This document shows positions 1 through 8,309 of a DNA stretch of 36,957 nucleotides, in pieces; the stretch's first letter is position 1, and every line of letters begins with the position of its first letter. The notes beneath the pieces were generated by a model that had not been told where the DNA came from, ran no database searches, and saw nothing but the letters and a program-made list of their open reading frames with translations. The position numbers and the translations under genes were made by a program. The DNA comes from Chalciporus piperatus (taxonomy: Eukaryota; Basidiomycota; Agaricomycetes; Boletales; Boletaceae). The stretch spans positions 1 through 36,957 of the forward strand of contig JBBPTG010000237.1 of NCBI GenBank assembly GCA_038093975.1, given 5' to 3'.

Positions 1-470
1 AGTCATCCAGTCATCCAGTAGTTCCAGTAACCCAGCAGCCCAGTCATCCAATCATCCAGTCACTTCAGTAATCTCAGTAGCTCAGTAGCCCAGTGTTCCA
101 GTCATCCAGACATCTCAGTAGCCTAGTAGCTCAGTTTCCCAGTCATGTAGTCATCTCAGCAGCCTAGTAGCCCAGTGCCCTAGTCATCCAGCAATCCAGT
201 TGTCTCATTACTCCAGCCATCCAGTATTCCAGTATTCCAGTAATCTAGTCACTCAGTGGTCCAGTAATCCAGTCACTCCAGTCACACAAGTCACACAAGT
301 CACACAAGTCACTCCAGTAAACCAGTCACCTCAGTAATCCAGTCACTCCAGTAATCCAGTCATCCTGTGGTCCAGTAAACCAGTCACTTCAGTCACACCA
401 GTCATACCAGTTATCCAGTTACCCAGCCCTCAGCTCACCCAATCACTCCAGTACTACTCAGTCATCTAAT
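1..470. repeat. Minisatellite array, left arm
   Basis: Degenerate head-to-tail units of about 9-11 bp follow the pattern CCAGTAATC / CCAGTCACT / CCAGTCATC, with longer higher-order runs such as repeated ACACAAGTC near 285-310. The array continues off the left window edge and decays around 440-480. No gene is visible in it. Confidence 0.9.
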
Positions 471-529
471 AGAGTCATTCTAATTAGTGACATTTTATAA
501 TCATTCATAGGATGGATTATAGCTAAAGT

Positions 530-1115
530 CCACAAAAATGTGTACTAAAAGTGTAGTTAACAATGTGGGAAAGGGTATTAGGATTGAGTGTAGTGAAGTG
601 TACAAAAAAGCGTAGTAAAAGTGTAGTTACAAGTGTGGGAAAGTATAGCTAGATTGAGTGAGCAAAGTGTACAAAAAAGCGTAGTAAAAGTGTAGTCAAG
701 AGTGTGGGAAAGTGTAGCTAGATTGAGTGTAGCAAAAGTGTACAAAAAAGCGTAGTAAAAGTGTAGTGAAATGTGTGGGAAAGTGTGTAGTGATAGAGTG
801 TAGCTAAAGTGGACAAAAAAGTGTACTAAAAGTGTAGTTACAAGTGTAGTGATTGAGTGTAGCAAAGTGTAACAAAAAAGCGTAGTAAAACTTGAATCAA
901 ATGTGTAGGAAAGTGTAGCTAGATTGAGTGTAACAAAAGTGTACAAAAAAGCGTAGTAAATGTGTAGTTACAAGTGTGGGAAAGTGTATTAGGTTAGAGT
1001 GTAGCAAAAGTGTACAAAAAAGCGCAGTAAGTGTGTAGTTACAAGTGTAGCAAAGTATGTGGAGATCAAACCTATTGAAAGTGTACAAAAAAGCATACAC
1101 AAGTGTACAAAAAAT
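530..1115. repeat. Satellite with about 70-bp unit, roughly 8 copies
   Basis: Each unit runs from GTGTAGTTACAAGTGTGGG through a segment like AGATTGAGTGTAGCAAAAG to TGTACAAAAAAGCGTAGTA. Copies are 59-71 bp long, diverged by substitutions and small deletions, and decay at the right near 1040-1115. Long open frames on the minus strand (for instance 578-946) only reflect the low-complexity unit and lack gene character. Confidence 0.9.
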
Positions 1116-1202
1116 ATGGTAGCTATCTAGTGTAGGAGATCCTAATAAAGTGTAGCCACATTTCCCTAATGCTCGGACTTGACACAAAATCCGCGCGAAA
1201 AA

Positions 1203-1212
1203 GTCACGTGAC
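1203..1212. promoter_or_regulatory. Palindromic E-box-like site (CACGTG)
   Basis: The perfect palindrome GTCACGTGAC lies just ahead of a CT-rich tract (about 1228-1262) and the GC-rich repeat array. CACGTG is the core bound by bHLH factors in fungi. Its position would suit a promoter for a transcript running rightward through the repeats, but no such transcript is known and a chance site is possible. Confidence 0.3.
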
Positions 1213-1278
1213 CATGTTGAATTTGCCGCGCCACCTCTTCGACTCTCTCTCACCACTACACCACACCTCAACAACAAC

Positions 1279-1910
1279 AAAACAGCCGGCGAGGGCTCAA
1301 AAGCCCCGCCGGCATCGCCAGGTGAGTGAAAACTCGCTCACCACCATATCCGCTCACCTCGCAAACAGCCTGCTGCCACCTACCACCTCACTCTCGACAC
1401 GAAAACGACGAAAACGCGAAAACGCGGCCGGCGTGGGCTCAACAGCCCCGCCGGCTTCACGAGGTGAGTGATAAGCCACCTGCTCACCCCGCAAACAGCC
1501 GCTTGCACTGCTCGGCCCACTACCACCTACCACACCACTCTCGACACGAAAACGACGAAAACGCGAAAACGCGGCCGGCGTGGGCTCAACAGCCCCGCCG
1601 GCTTCACGAGGTGAGTGAGAACTCGCTCACCACCACATCCGCTCACCCCGCAAACAGCCGCTCGCACTGCGCGGCCCACTACCACCTACCACACCACTCC
1701 CGACACGAAAACGACGAAAACGCGAAAACGCGGCCGGCGTGGGCTCAACAGCCCCGCCGGCTTCACGAGGTGAGTGATAAGCCACCTGCTCACCCCACAA
1801 ACAGCTGCTCGCACTGCTCGGCCCGCTACCACCACTTCTCACCACCTCAAGCTCAAACAACGAAGCCGGCGCGGGCTCAACAGCCCCGCTGGCTTCAAAG
1901 GTTCGTGTTT
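1279..1910 (+). repeat. GC-rich tandem repeat, exon-intron-like units with hairpins
   Basis: Five copies of a hairpin core GCCGGCGTGGGCT-CAAC-AGCCCCGCCGGC (the first and last are variants) start at 1285, 1427, 1574, 1733 and 1865, spacing 142, 147, 159 and 132 bp. Between the hairpins each unit has a strong donor-like site (AGGTGAGTG) and an acceptor-like site (GCAAACAG) with CTCAC branch-like motifs. The predicted introns are 1322-1368 (47), 1464-1498 (35), 1611-1657 (47) and 1770-1804 (35), and the internal exons 1499-1610 and 1658-1769 are both exactly 112 nt. This could be a spliced repetitive non-coding RNA or merely a satellite. An unspliced open frame exists at 1326-1919 but has no ATG start. 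Confidence 0.7.
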
Positions 1911-2085
1911 ATTTGTTGACTAACACACCTACTCACCTCGTACATAGCTGCTCGTGTTGCATGGCACTTCATTAACTTGTAACTATTGTACCACAATACA
2001 TGTAATAGTTAGACATAATATATTTCGCATTTTCTGAACTGTCATAAGGTGTGAATTAATCATAAGATATAGTGAACTAGTAATA

Positions 2086-2635
2086 GGGACTGGGTGACTG
2101 GGTGACTGGATTACTGAGGTGACTGGGTGACTGGATTACTGGGTGGCTGGATTACTGAGGTGACTGGGAGTGACTGGTGACTGGGTTACTGGTGTCACTT
2201 GTGTGACTGGAGTGACTGGAGTGACTAGATTACTGGATCACTGAGTGACTGGATTACTGAAATGACTGGATGACTGAATGGCTGGATGACTGGACTACTG
2301 AGACTACTGGATTACTGGACCACTGAGTGACTAGATTACTGGAATACTGGAATACTGGATGGCTGGAGTAATGAGACAACTGGATTGCTGGATGGCTAGG
2401 GCACTGGGCTACTAGGCTGCTGAGATGACTACATGACTGGGACACTGGGCTACTAGGCTACTGAGATAACTGGATGACTGGAACACTGGGCTACTGAGCT
2501 ACTGAGACTACTGAAGTGACTGGGCTAATGAACCAATGAGATTACTGAAATGACTGGCTGACTGAATGACTGGGCAACTGAGCAACTGGTGTACTGGTTT
2601 AACTGATCCAGTCATTCCAGTAACTTCAGACTTTT
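2086..2635. repeat. Minisatellite array, right arm (inverted)
   Basis: Units such as GTGACTGGATTACTGG and ACTGGAATACTGG are the reverse complement of the left-arm motif, so the two arrays could pair as a long imperfect stem. The orientation flips back near 2608-2630, where CCAGTCATTCCAGTAAC occurs, giving a small terminal foldback. No gene is visible. Confidence 0.9.
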
Positions 2636-3022
2636 TGCAGTGTTGCTGATGTACAAGGAGACGCTGTGATAAAATGTTAGAGCATATATGACAGGTGTCA
2701 GCGCCCCAGAGCTTCGTAAATGTACCAAGGTTCCAGGACGATTAACGTGAAAATCAACTGCATATGTTGTCCAGGCAGGGTGGAGCTCTTCTACTTCCAT
2801 CATGATTGCATTCCCGAGGATGGAGGTGTTGTGGTTGTTGTCGACGACAGAATCCATGTTGTTGTTATTGTAGAAACTAGGACTCGGACTACCATGACGG
2901 TGATCAAATTTTGCTTATGTTTGCAACGCTGACCTCCTTGCCTCTGCCGCCCTCGAGCCCTACAACAACAACAAGAATACAAGCCTTCCTACTTGTCCCT
3001 TGACTTTGTTACTCTCAATACT

Positions 3023-5030
3023 ATGCCTGAAGATGTCCCAACAGTAGACTTTTCCGAGTCATTCACCCAATCCCCCCTTATAGCAAGTCCGTGTTTACCT
3101 ATGCCAAACGATGATCAAAACTCGCATGCGGACTCACAATTCCGTCATCGTACTACTACAAGCTTTTCCGTAAGTAAAATGAACTGCTTGAGTTCTCGAA
3201 GTTTGTCGGACCATCTTTCCAGGATTTACTTGGTAGTGCCTCGCTGCATGAAAACGACCACATTCGGATCAGTAGCGCATATAGCCATCAATCCCACGCA
3301 TACAGCCAATCTTCTGGCTCTCATAGCGGCCCTGACCATCTCTCGATGCTCTCAAACGAAAACGCGACTATGCACGAACAGATTGGCAAGCTTTGCGACG
3401 AACTGTTCACCACACAACAACAGTTAGTCGCATTCAAGTCCTCGACTCAGCAACTGGAAGGGGAAAAGAATGCCATGAAGTAAGTAACCTAGTACCGGTC
3501 AAACAATGCTACAGCTAGTAATGGGATTTAAAGTGAGATGTACGAGAAAGTGTTAGACAAGCTCAGTAAATGTTCGGCGGCCACGGATCCTGTGTTAGCG
3601 CTTTGCTTGTCCGACGACCACTATCCGCCGATTGGACTCAAAAGCATCAAAGACATGAAGCAACTCTTCTTCTATGAAAACGACTGGAAAGCGTTTAAAA
3701 GGCAAAATCACGGTGTCCTCGAAAGTCCAAAAGATGACACCAAGGCGACACTTGCATACCTCGTTGATGAGAACGGCGTCCTCTGTGACCCGTTTGTCAT
3801 CGCGGACATGCGCCAGCGAACACGCGAAGCATTTCAAACGCTCAAGGACTTCGGTTACTGCCCTATCACCTGGACGAAAGCCAATTCAGTCGCATCCGAT
3901 TTCATTTACCGCTCTCTGCGAGCGAAGTATATCCACTTCCGTCTGTGCCAATACGATTGGAAAGCGAAAGATTTCGCTATCAAGACGTTCTCTCAATGGG
4001 AAGGAAAGCCGAAGGTCGAGGCGAACTCTAATATTAAAGTTGAAGCTGCCGCCGTCACACGTATCAAATCCGAAGCTCGGAGCATGTCTGCTACACCTGA
4101 ACCATCCGTAAAACGACCGCTATCCCAGAATTTCACTCCTGGAGTGTTCAAACGGAGCCGCACTGAGAACACTGCTGGTACACCTACCAACTCAAACGAG
4201 CAACGCCCGACTCCTCCAATTTCTGCATCACCACCGGATAAAACAAGGTATAGTGGCATTAAGGTTCGTCAATCAGATCCGAGTCTCTAGTAGTATAAAT
4301 GTACTATCAACTGATCGGCTATGATTACTAGATCAAGGACGTCCTTACAGTGCAGAAAAGTCCTGGGAAGGGGAAGGAAAACACGACGACGACCGCAGCC
4401 ACAACCGGCGCCGCGGCCGATGAAGTAGATCCATTTGACGACTCGGACGGTCTCGAACTCGAAGGTGACATACTCTTTGCACAACCACAGCATGTCCGTC
4501 CTCTTCAAGGTTCTGCAACATCTACTTTGGAATCCCTCTCCAAAGCTGCCGTGTCCCCCATTCCCAACGCAGTAAACGCAGACTGGATGCCAATGCCCGC
4601 TACTACAAAACTGCAAAAAGGTGGCCCGGTGAATGGGGAGACCGTGTCGGACAGCGGCAAGAGACGCAACGGCAACCCGAATGCACAGCTTCGTTTGTCG
4701 AAAAACGGCAGCGCTAAGTAAACAATCCAATCCGTCTTTCCTATTATCATACCGCTAACATGTTTGTAGGAGTCTTTGCGCGATCGACTACAAGAACGAC
4801 CCGAAGAAGGGCAAGGGCCGCTTCGTCTCCAGCGGCGAATTCGACAAGTATTATGAGTCCCTCTCTGCTCAAGACGTGCAATATTGGAAGGAGCAGGAAC
4901 TACTTGTCAAGAAGGTACACTTTCCACTTGCTTCGATCATATTTTTTTCCTGACATACAAGTAGGTCAAAGCAAACTCGACCTCGCAGTCAGTTGCGGGG
5001 CCTAGCCAGGTTGACTCAGAGGCTACCTAA
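3023..5030 (+). CDS. Hypothetical coiled-coil/basic nuclear-type protein, 576 aa
   Basis: I do not recognise a characterised family. Proposed exons are 3023-3169, 3223-3479, 3534-4263, 4332-4717, 4770-4914 and 4965-5030; every junction keeps frame and the total is 577 codons. The start is the ATG at 3023. An N-terminal Ser/Pro-rich stretch is followed by a probable coiled coil (about residues 95-150, rich in Glu, Lys, Gln and Leu). A conserved-looking globular block (about residues 160-290) includes NDWKAFKRQ and a segment of the form YLVDENG...FVIADMRQRTREAF. A low-complexity Ser/Thr/Pro/Lys tail carries short basic patches such as VKRPLSQ and FKRSR that could be nuclear signals. The final exons hold a charged block with RFVSSGEFDKYYESL. 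A role in the nucleus is inference only. It has no partner in an operon-like arrangement; the satellite block lies upstream. Confidence 0.75.
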
Positions 5031-5506
5031 ATGATGTTTGCTCACGACCGCCGCCGATCACACTCGCGATTTGCTCACGACCGCCGATCATACTCGCGAT
5101 TTGCTCCGACTGTTCTCCACCGCCTCCGGGTGCCTCGCCTTTCTCGTCGTCATTTTCTTGTTCCTCCTCTGGGCTGCTGTGTCTTCAAGTTGCTGCTCTT
5201 ACTCCTCGGAAATTCTTTGCCTGTTCTCGTTGCGTTGTAGCTCCATAATGAGTGCTGTATTGTCAGTATACTACCATGGTTGTAGTGCTAGTTTCGTGTA
5301 TCCGAATGTATTGATTTGTACCCTAATCAGCCGAGATTTTTGAGCTGGCGTGATAGCGGGTCAGTTGGGGAGAGTTGGTCGAGTCTAGCCAACATGAGGC
5401 CAGTCGATCCGACACCGAAATCGACCTGATCAGCCGAGACCAGCGAAGAAAAACTGAGACCCGAGTCCTCCCGATACCAACCACTTGCTCGTTTTGACTG
5501 GGCCTC
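5031..5506. other. Intergenic stretch with short direct duplication
   Basis: No convincing gene is seen. At about 5039-5104 a roughly 30-bp segment (GCTCACGACCGCC...ACTCGCGATTT) occurs twice in tandem, the first copy with one extra GCC. The rest is pyrimidine-rich and may be the 3' untranslated region of the upstream gene or the promoter of the small open frame that follows. Confidence 0.5.
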
Positions 5507-5765
5507 ATGGCATCCTCTATGCCTATCTCCCTTCCCGTCGACACCAAGGCACCTACCTCCGTTGTCCCCCCAAATCCTGGTCTGTTGGGTAACTACGGAC
5601 TGCTAGGCACTGGTATCGGATCGCCTTATGGTCTCCTCAACACAGGACTGTTGCGTGGTACAGAAAACCAGGGCCCTGCTAGTGAACCATCAAGCACAAA
5701 AGTAAGCATACATCGTTGCACTCATGAACACTGTTTTGACTCGACATCACCAGCCGCTCTTGTAA
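5507..5765 (+). CDS. Possible small GLL-repeat peptide, 68 aa
   Basis: The ATG at 5507 opens a frame that reads to a good donor after 5701 (AAA|GTAAGC). Splicing to the acceptor ending at 5753 gives four more codons and a stop, so the exons would be 5507-5701 and 5754-5765. Without splicing the frame ends at 5788 (93 aa). The peptide is Pro/Ser-rich, then has a spaced Gly-Leu-Leu motif four times (PGLLGNYGLLGTG...YGLLNTGLLRG). There is no signal peptide and no family I recognise. Expression evidence is required to call it a gene; it may be part of an untranslated region. Confidence 0.3.
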
Positions 5766-6749
5766 CGCAACATCTATACGCAACATAGTACAAAGTTGCT
5801 GCATATTCGTTGTCGTGCAGAATATAATTCCTGTTGTGATAACATGCGTGACAGCGATACCTGGTGTTACATTTGTGTTTGACAGAATCTAAGCTGAGGA
5901 ATAGGAAATCCACAGTTATTGTCGTTCCTTACAGTTGCATTGAATGTTGTTGCAATAAGCACCGCGTCGACTGTTATGTGGTACATTGGTAGGAGACTAA
6001 GCACCGCGTACTTGCCGCGTACCCGTGCAAACGGTGTAAAGTTTGCACGGGTGACAATGTGAGGGCTGAGGAGGCCCGAGGACTATTAGAGTTAGTCTGG
6101 TGACCAGCCTTACTCCGGTCTGGTAAATTTCGTTCCCGTCGAAAGGGCTGCGCGGATTCCGTCAACTTGCCCTCGACAAGGTAGCCTCAACCAACATCCA
6201 TGTGTCAGTGCGATAGCCAGCACAGCCAGCGCCCCGGCATATTCCTTCGATCTGGATGCTTGGCAAGCGAGTACGGTTGGGAGGTTGATGGACTCTACGA
6301 AGGGCAGACAAATTTGGCGGAAACAGTGCTTTGCGTGCTTCTCGACTCTGGAGCTCAACGCCAATTCTCGAGTGTCCGAATAACCCTCTGTTGTGAGAGT
6401 GCTATCGCAGAGAACGTACGGGAAGCATGGGTACGTCGCTTTCAAGATTAGTGCTAGTGTAGCTCACCGTGTGGTTCAGCAAATCAAGCCAAAGTTATCA
6501 TCTTCATCCGTCGTCAATCGCGTTTCCTCGCACCACTCTGAACAAAACTCGTCCTATTTACCCAGTTACCATGCAGTCTTTGAAATACATCAATACACGG
6601 CGACTCCGCGACTGTCAGACAGCACCCCCAGAAGGCCCAAGTTTTATGTACCATCCACCGTCGTCAACCACCTTGTGTTCGGAGATGGAGAACTTGAAGA
6701 ATCACAAACAACGTCCCTCCACAAATTCTTCGCATTTGATCACCCATTG
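5766..6749. other. Intergenic region with hairpin and repeat debris
   Basis: No certain gene. It holds a 12-bp direct repeat TAAGCACCGCGT at 5956-5967 and 5998-6009, the perfect hairpin at 6021-6052, and at about 6110-6445 a stretch open in several frames. One plus-strand frame there contains SGAQRQFSSV followed by a Cys-rich end, and a related sequence recurs at about 19040-19130, suggesting a dispersed repeat. From 6450 to 6749 the frame of the downstream F-box gene stays open but has no ATG. Confidence 0.5.
6021..6052. other. Perfect inverted repeat, 12-bp stem with 8-nt loop
   Basis: ACCCGTGCAAAC at 6021-6032 and its exact reverse complement GTTTGCACGGGT at 6041-6052 flank GGTGTAAA. It lies in a gene-free stretch. 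It could be a transposon end, a dimeric regulator site or a chance palindrome; nothing nearby decides this. Confidence 0.7.
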
Positions 6750-8150
6750 ATGGACGACACGCAGAGTATATCTGTCTCGTTCACCTCTTCTCGAGCGTTG
6801 ACTACGTCAATACTATTCCGCGACGTTTTCCGCCCACCACTCTCCCCAGGTCCTGCAATCATTGGTCGTGTCGTGCGCCTCATTCCAGACGTTCCCGCAC
6901 ACGACCGCAGAGCTATTTTTCTTCCAATCGACGTCTTACGATCCGTTTTCGAGTGTCTCTTGAATCCAGAGTATCGTAGCTGGCGAAGGGACATTTTGTC
7001 CTCTGCACTCGTTTGCCGCGAATGGAGGTATGCATTAGACCTGCTGTTCTTTGACTTTCGGTCCTGGAACCAACGGAAATCTCCCCCCGAGCTTTTCAGC
7101 TTTGTGAACGCACTCGCTATGCGCCCCGATCTCGGTCTTTCCATCAAATATCTCTCCACGGACTATTTCACGGCCGATATGAAAAACGGTTTCCATTTGG
7201 CTGGTGTCCCTTGGCCTCTGGGTCCAGGGTTTCAGCTCACCCAGGAGTTGCTACGACCGGCGATGGATTTACATGCCTCGCACTGGCGTTCTGCCCTTCT
7301 ATCTCTATTCCGCGCAGTCAAGAATGTTCAAACATTGTCCCTTGGTCGAACCCTTTCGACGACCGACCTTTGTGACGCCGTCGGTGGGTTAACACACCTC
7401 GAGGTCCTCCATGCAGGATACCAGCTCCCAATGGACCAAATCCTCCACTGTTTAATCGCATGCCCTTCCCTGAAGCGGCTATTCATTGCGAATAGCTTGC
7501 GTGTTTTTGATTTCGCGGGGAGCACCGGCGCCCCAAAGTCCCCACCTCGATGCGCCCTTACGGAGATCATGGTCTCTGCTTGTTACATCCCTGATGCCCA
7601 ACTCAGATATCTAGTCAGCTCGTCGACACAGCAGTCGTTGCCCACGCTCGAGCACCTTGCACTAGTCGGTGTCACTGGTCCAAGTCACAAGACCCTCCAA
7701 TCCGCCTTGAAATCCGTCTCCAAATCTCTCGTCGTCTTACAAATTTGGGGAGGTATACTTCGAGTAGAGGAGGGAGAGCACGACTTTGAAGCAGATGAGA
7801 TTATTCCCGAGGAGTTTGGCGCTCGGGAGCATGCCCTTGACTCTGTCATCGTGCACATGGAACGGTTGCGGAGCTTGAAGATCTCCCCGAACGTCGCGAC
7901 GACTCTGATGCTGGAGCGAAGAGCGCGGGCATTCGAACGCAGCATCAAAGATGACTCGCACACACTCCCTGTGATCGACCTCACTCTTGTGCATGCCGAT
8001 TCTCCACAGTTCAAGGGTAGCAGTCTTGTTGACCTCGCTGAAAGGGCTTGGTCTGGGTGGGCGATCACAAGTACGAAAGTCCCGAGCGGTATAGGGGCGA
8101 CGGCTTTCATCGATCCTGCCGAGTTTTTCGAGCCCCATGGTCGAAGTTGA
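6750..8150 (+). CDS. F-box/LRR-like protein, 466 aa
   Basis: A single open frame starts at ATG 6750 and ends at 8150. Around residues 55-95 the sequence LPIDVLRSVFECLL...LSSALVCREWR has the leucine/valine and CRxW pattern of an F-box, the motif that docks substrate adaptors on Skp1 in SCF ubiquitin ligases. The following 350 residues show irregular leucine-rich segments (for example VQTLSLGRTL, LEVLHAGYQL, LEHLALVGV and LRSLKISPN), as in the many Agaricomycete F-box-like proteins with degenerate LRRs. The target is unknown. The frame is open back to about 6393 without an ATG, so an upstream exon is possible. Its 3' end converges on acyltransferase A 159 bp away, and a diverged copy of its last codons and 3' flank lies near 21779-21860. 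Confidence 0.75.
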   Translation: MDDTQSISVSFTSSRALTTSILFRDVFRPPLSPGPAIIGRVVRLIPDVPAHDRRAIFLPIDVLRSVFECLLNPEYRSWRRDILSSALVCREWRYALDLLFFDFRSWNQRKSPPELFSFVNALAMRPDLGLSIKYLSTDYFTADMKNGFHLAGVPWPLGPGFQLTQELLRPAMDLHASHWRSALLSLFRAVKNVQTLSLGRTLSTTDLCDAVGGLTHLEVLHAGYQLPMDQILHCLIACPSLKRLFIANSLRVFDFAGSTGAPKSPPRCALTEIMVSACYIPDAQLRYLVSSSTQQSLPTLEHLALVGVTGPSHKTLQSALKSVSKSLVVLQIWGGILRVEEGEHDFEADEIIPEEFGAREHALDSVIVHMERLRSLKISPNVATTLMLERRARAFERSIKDDSHTLPVIDLTLVHADSPQFKGSSLVDLAERAWSGWAITSTKVPSGIGATAFIDPAEFFEPHGRS

Positions 8151-8309
8151 CTTTGGGGTGTGTCCATCTGAGTAGGACGAAGCAAAGCAAAGCATACGAC
8201 AAGAGACAGTAATGTACATTGTGTCCAATTCCGCGAATTCAAACTCCAAGTCACGATAGCTTTCGGCCATGCCTTGTACATAGCACCTGATGTTCCCAGT
8301 CCCGTCTGG

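Larger units (their letters stand above)
1..2635. mobile_element. Foldback-like composite repeat structure
   Basis: A left array of CCAGT-type short repeats (1 to about 470) reappears in reverse-complement form as ACTGG-type repeats at about 2086-2605. The two arrays enclose a 70-bp satellite and a 132-159-bp GC-rich satellite. Long inverted ends made of short tandem subrepeats around a repetitive middle are the layout of foldback-type transposons such as Drosophila FB or Galileo. The left end lies outside the window, so target-site duplications cannot be tested, and no transposase is visible inside. It could instead be two unrelated inserts of one minisatellite family. The architecture is seen; the element class is inference. 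Confidence 0.4.

Noticed and set aside
1..470. Regular short repeats suggesting a CRISPR array
   Set aside because: Units are contiguous about 10-bp degenerate repeats without unique spacers, and the host is a eukaryote.
578..1280. Minus-strand open frames rich in Thr, Leu and Phe
   Set aside because: They are the 70-bp satellite read in frame; no ATG-based gene structure or family resemblance.
1326..1919. 197-aa open frame through the GC-rich repeat
   Set aside because: It has no ATG start and crosses all the donor/acceptor-like sites. Kept only as an alternative explanation, not as a gene.
6393..6749. N-terminal extension of the F-box gene
   Set aside because: The first codon is GTG and no in-frame ATG occurs before 6750; the sequence lacks domain character.
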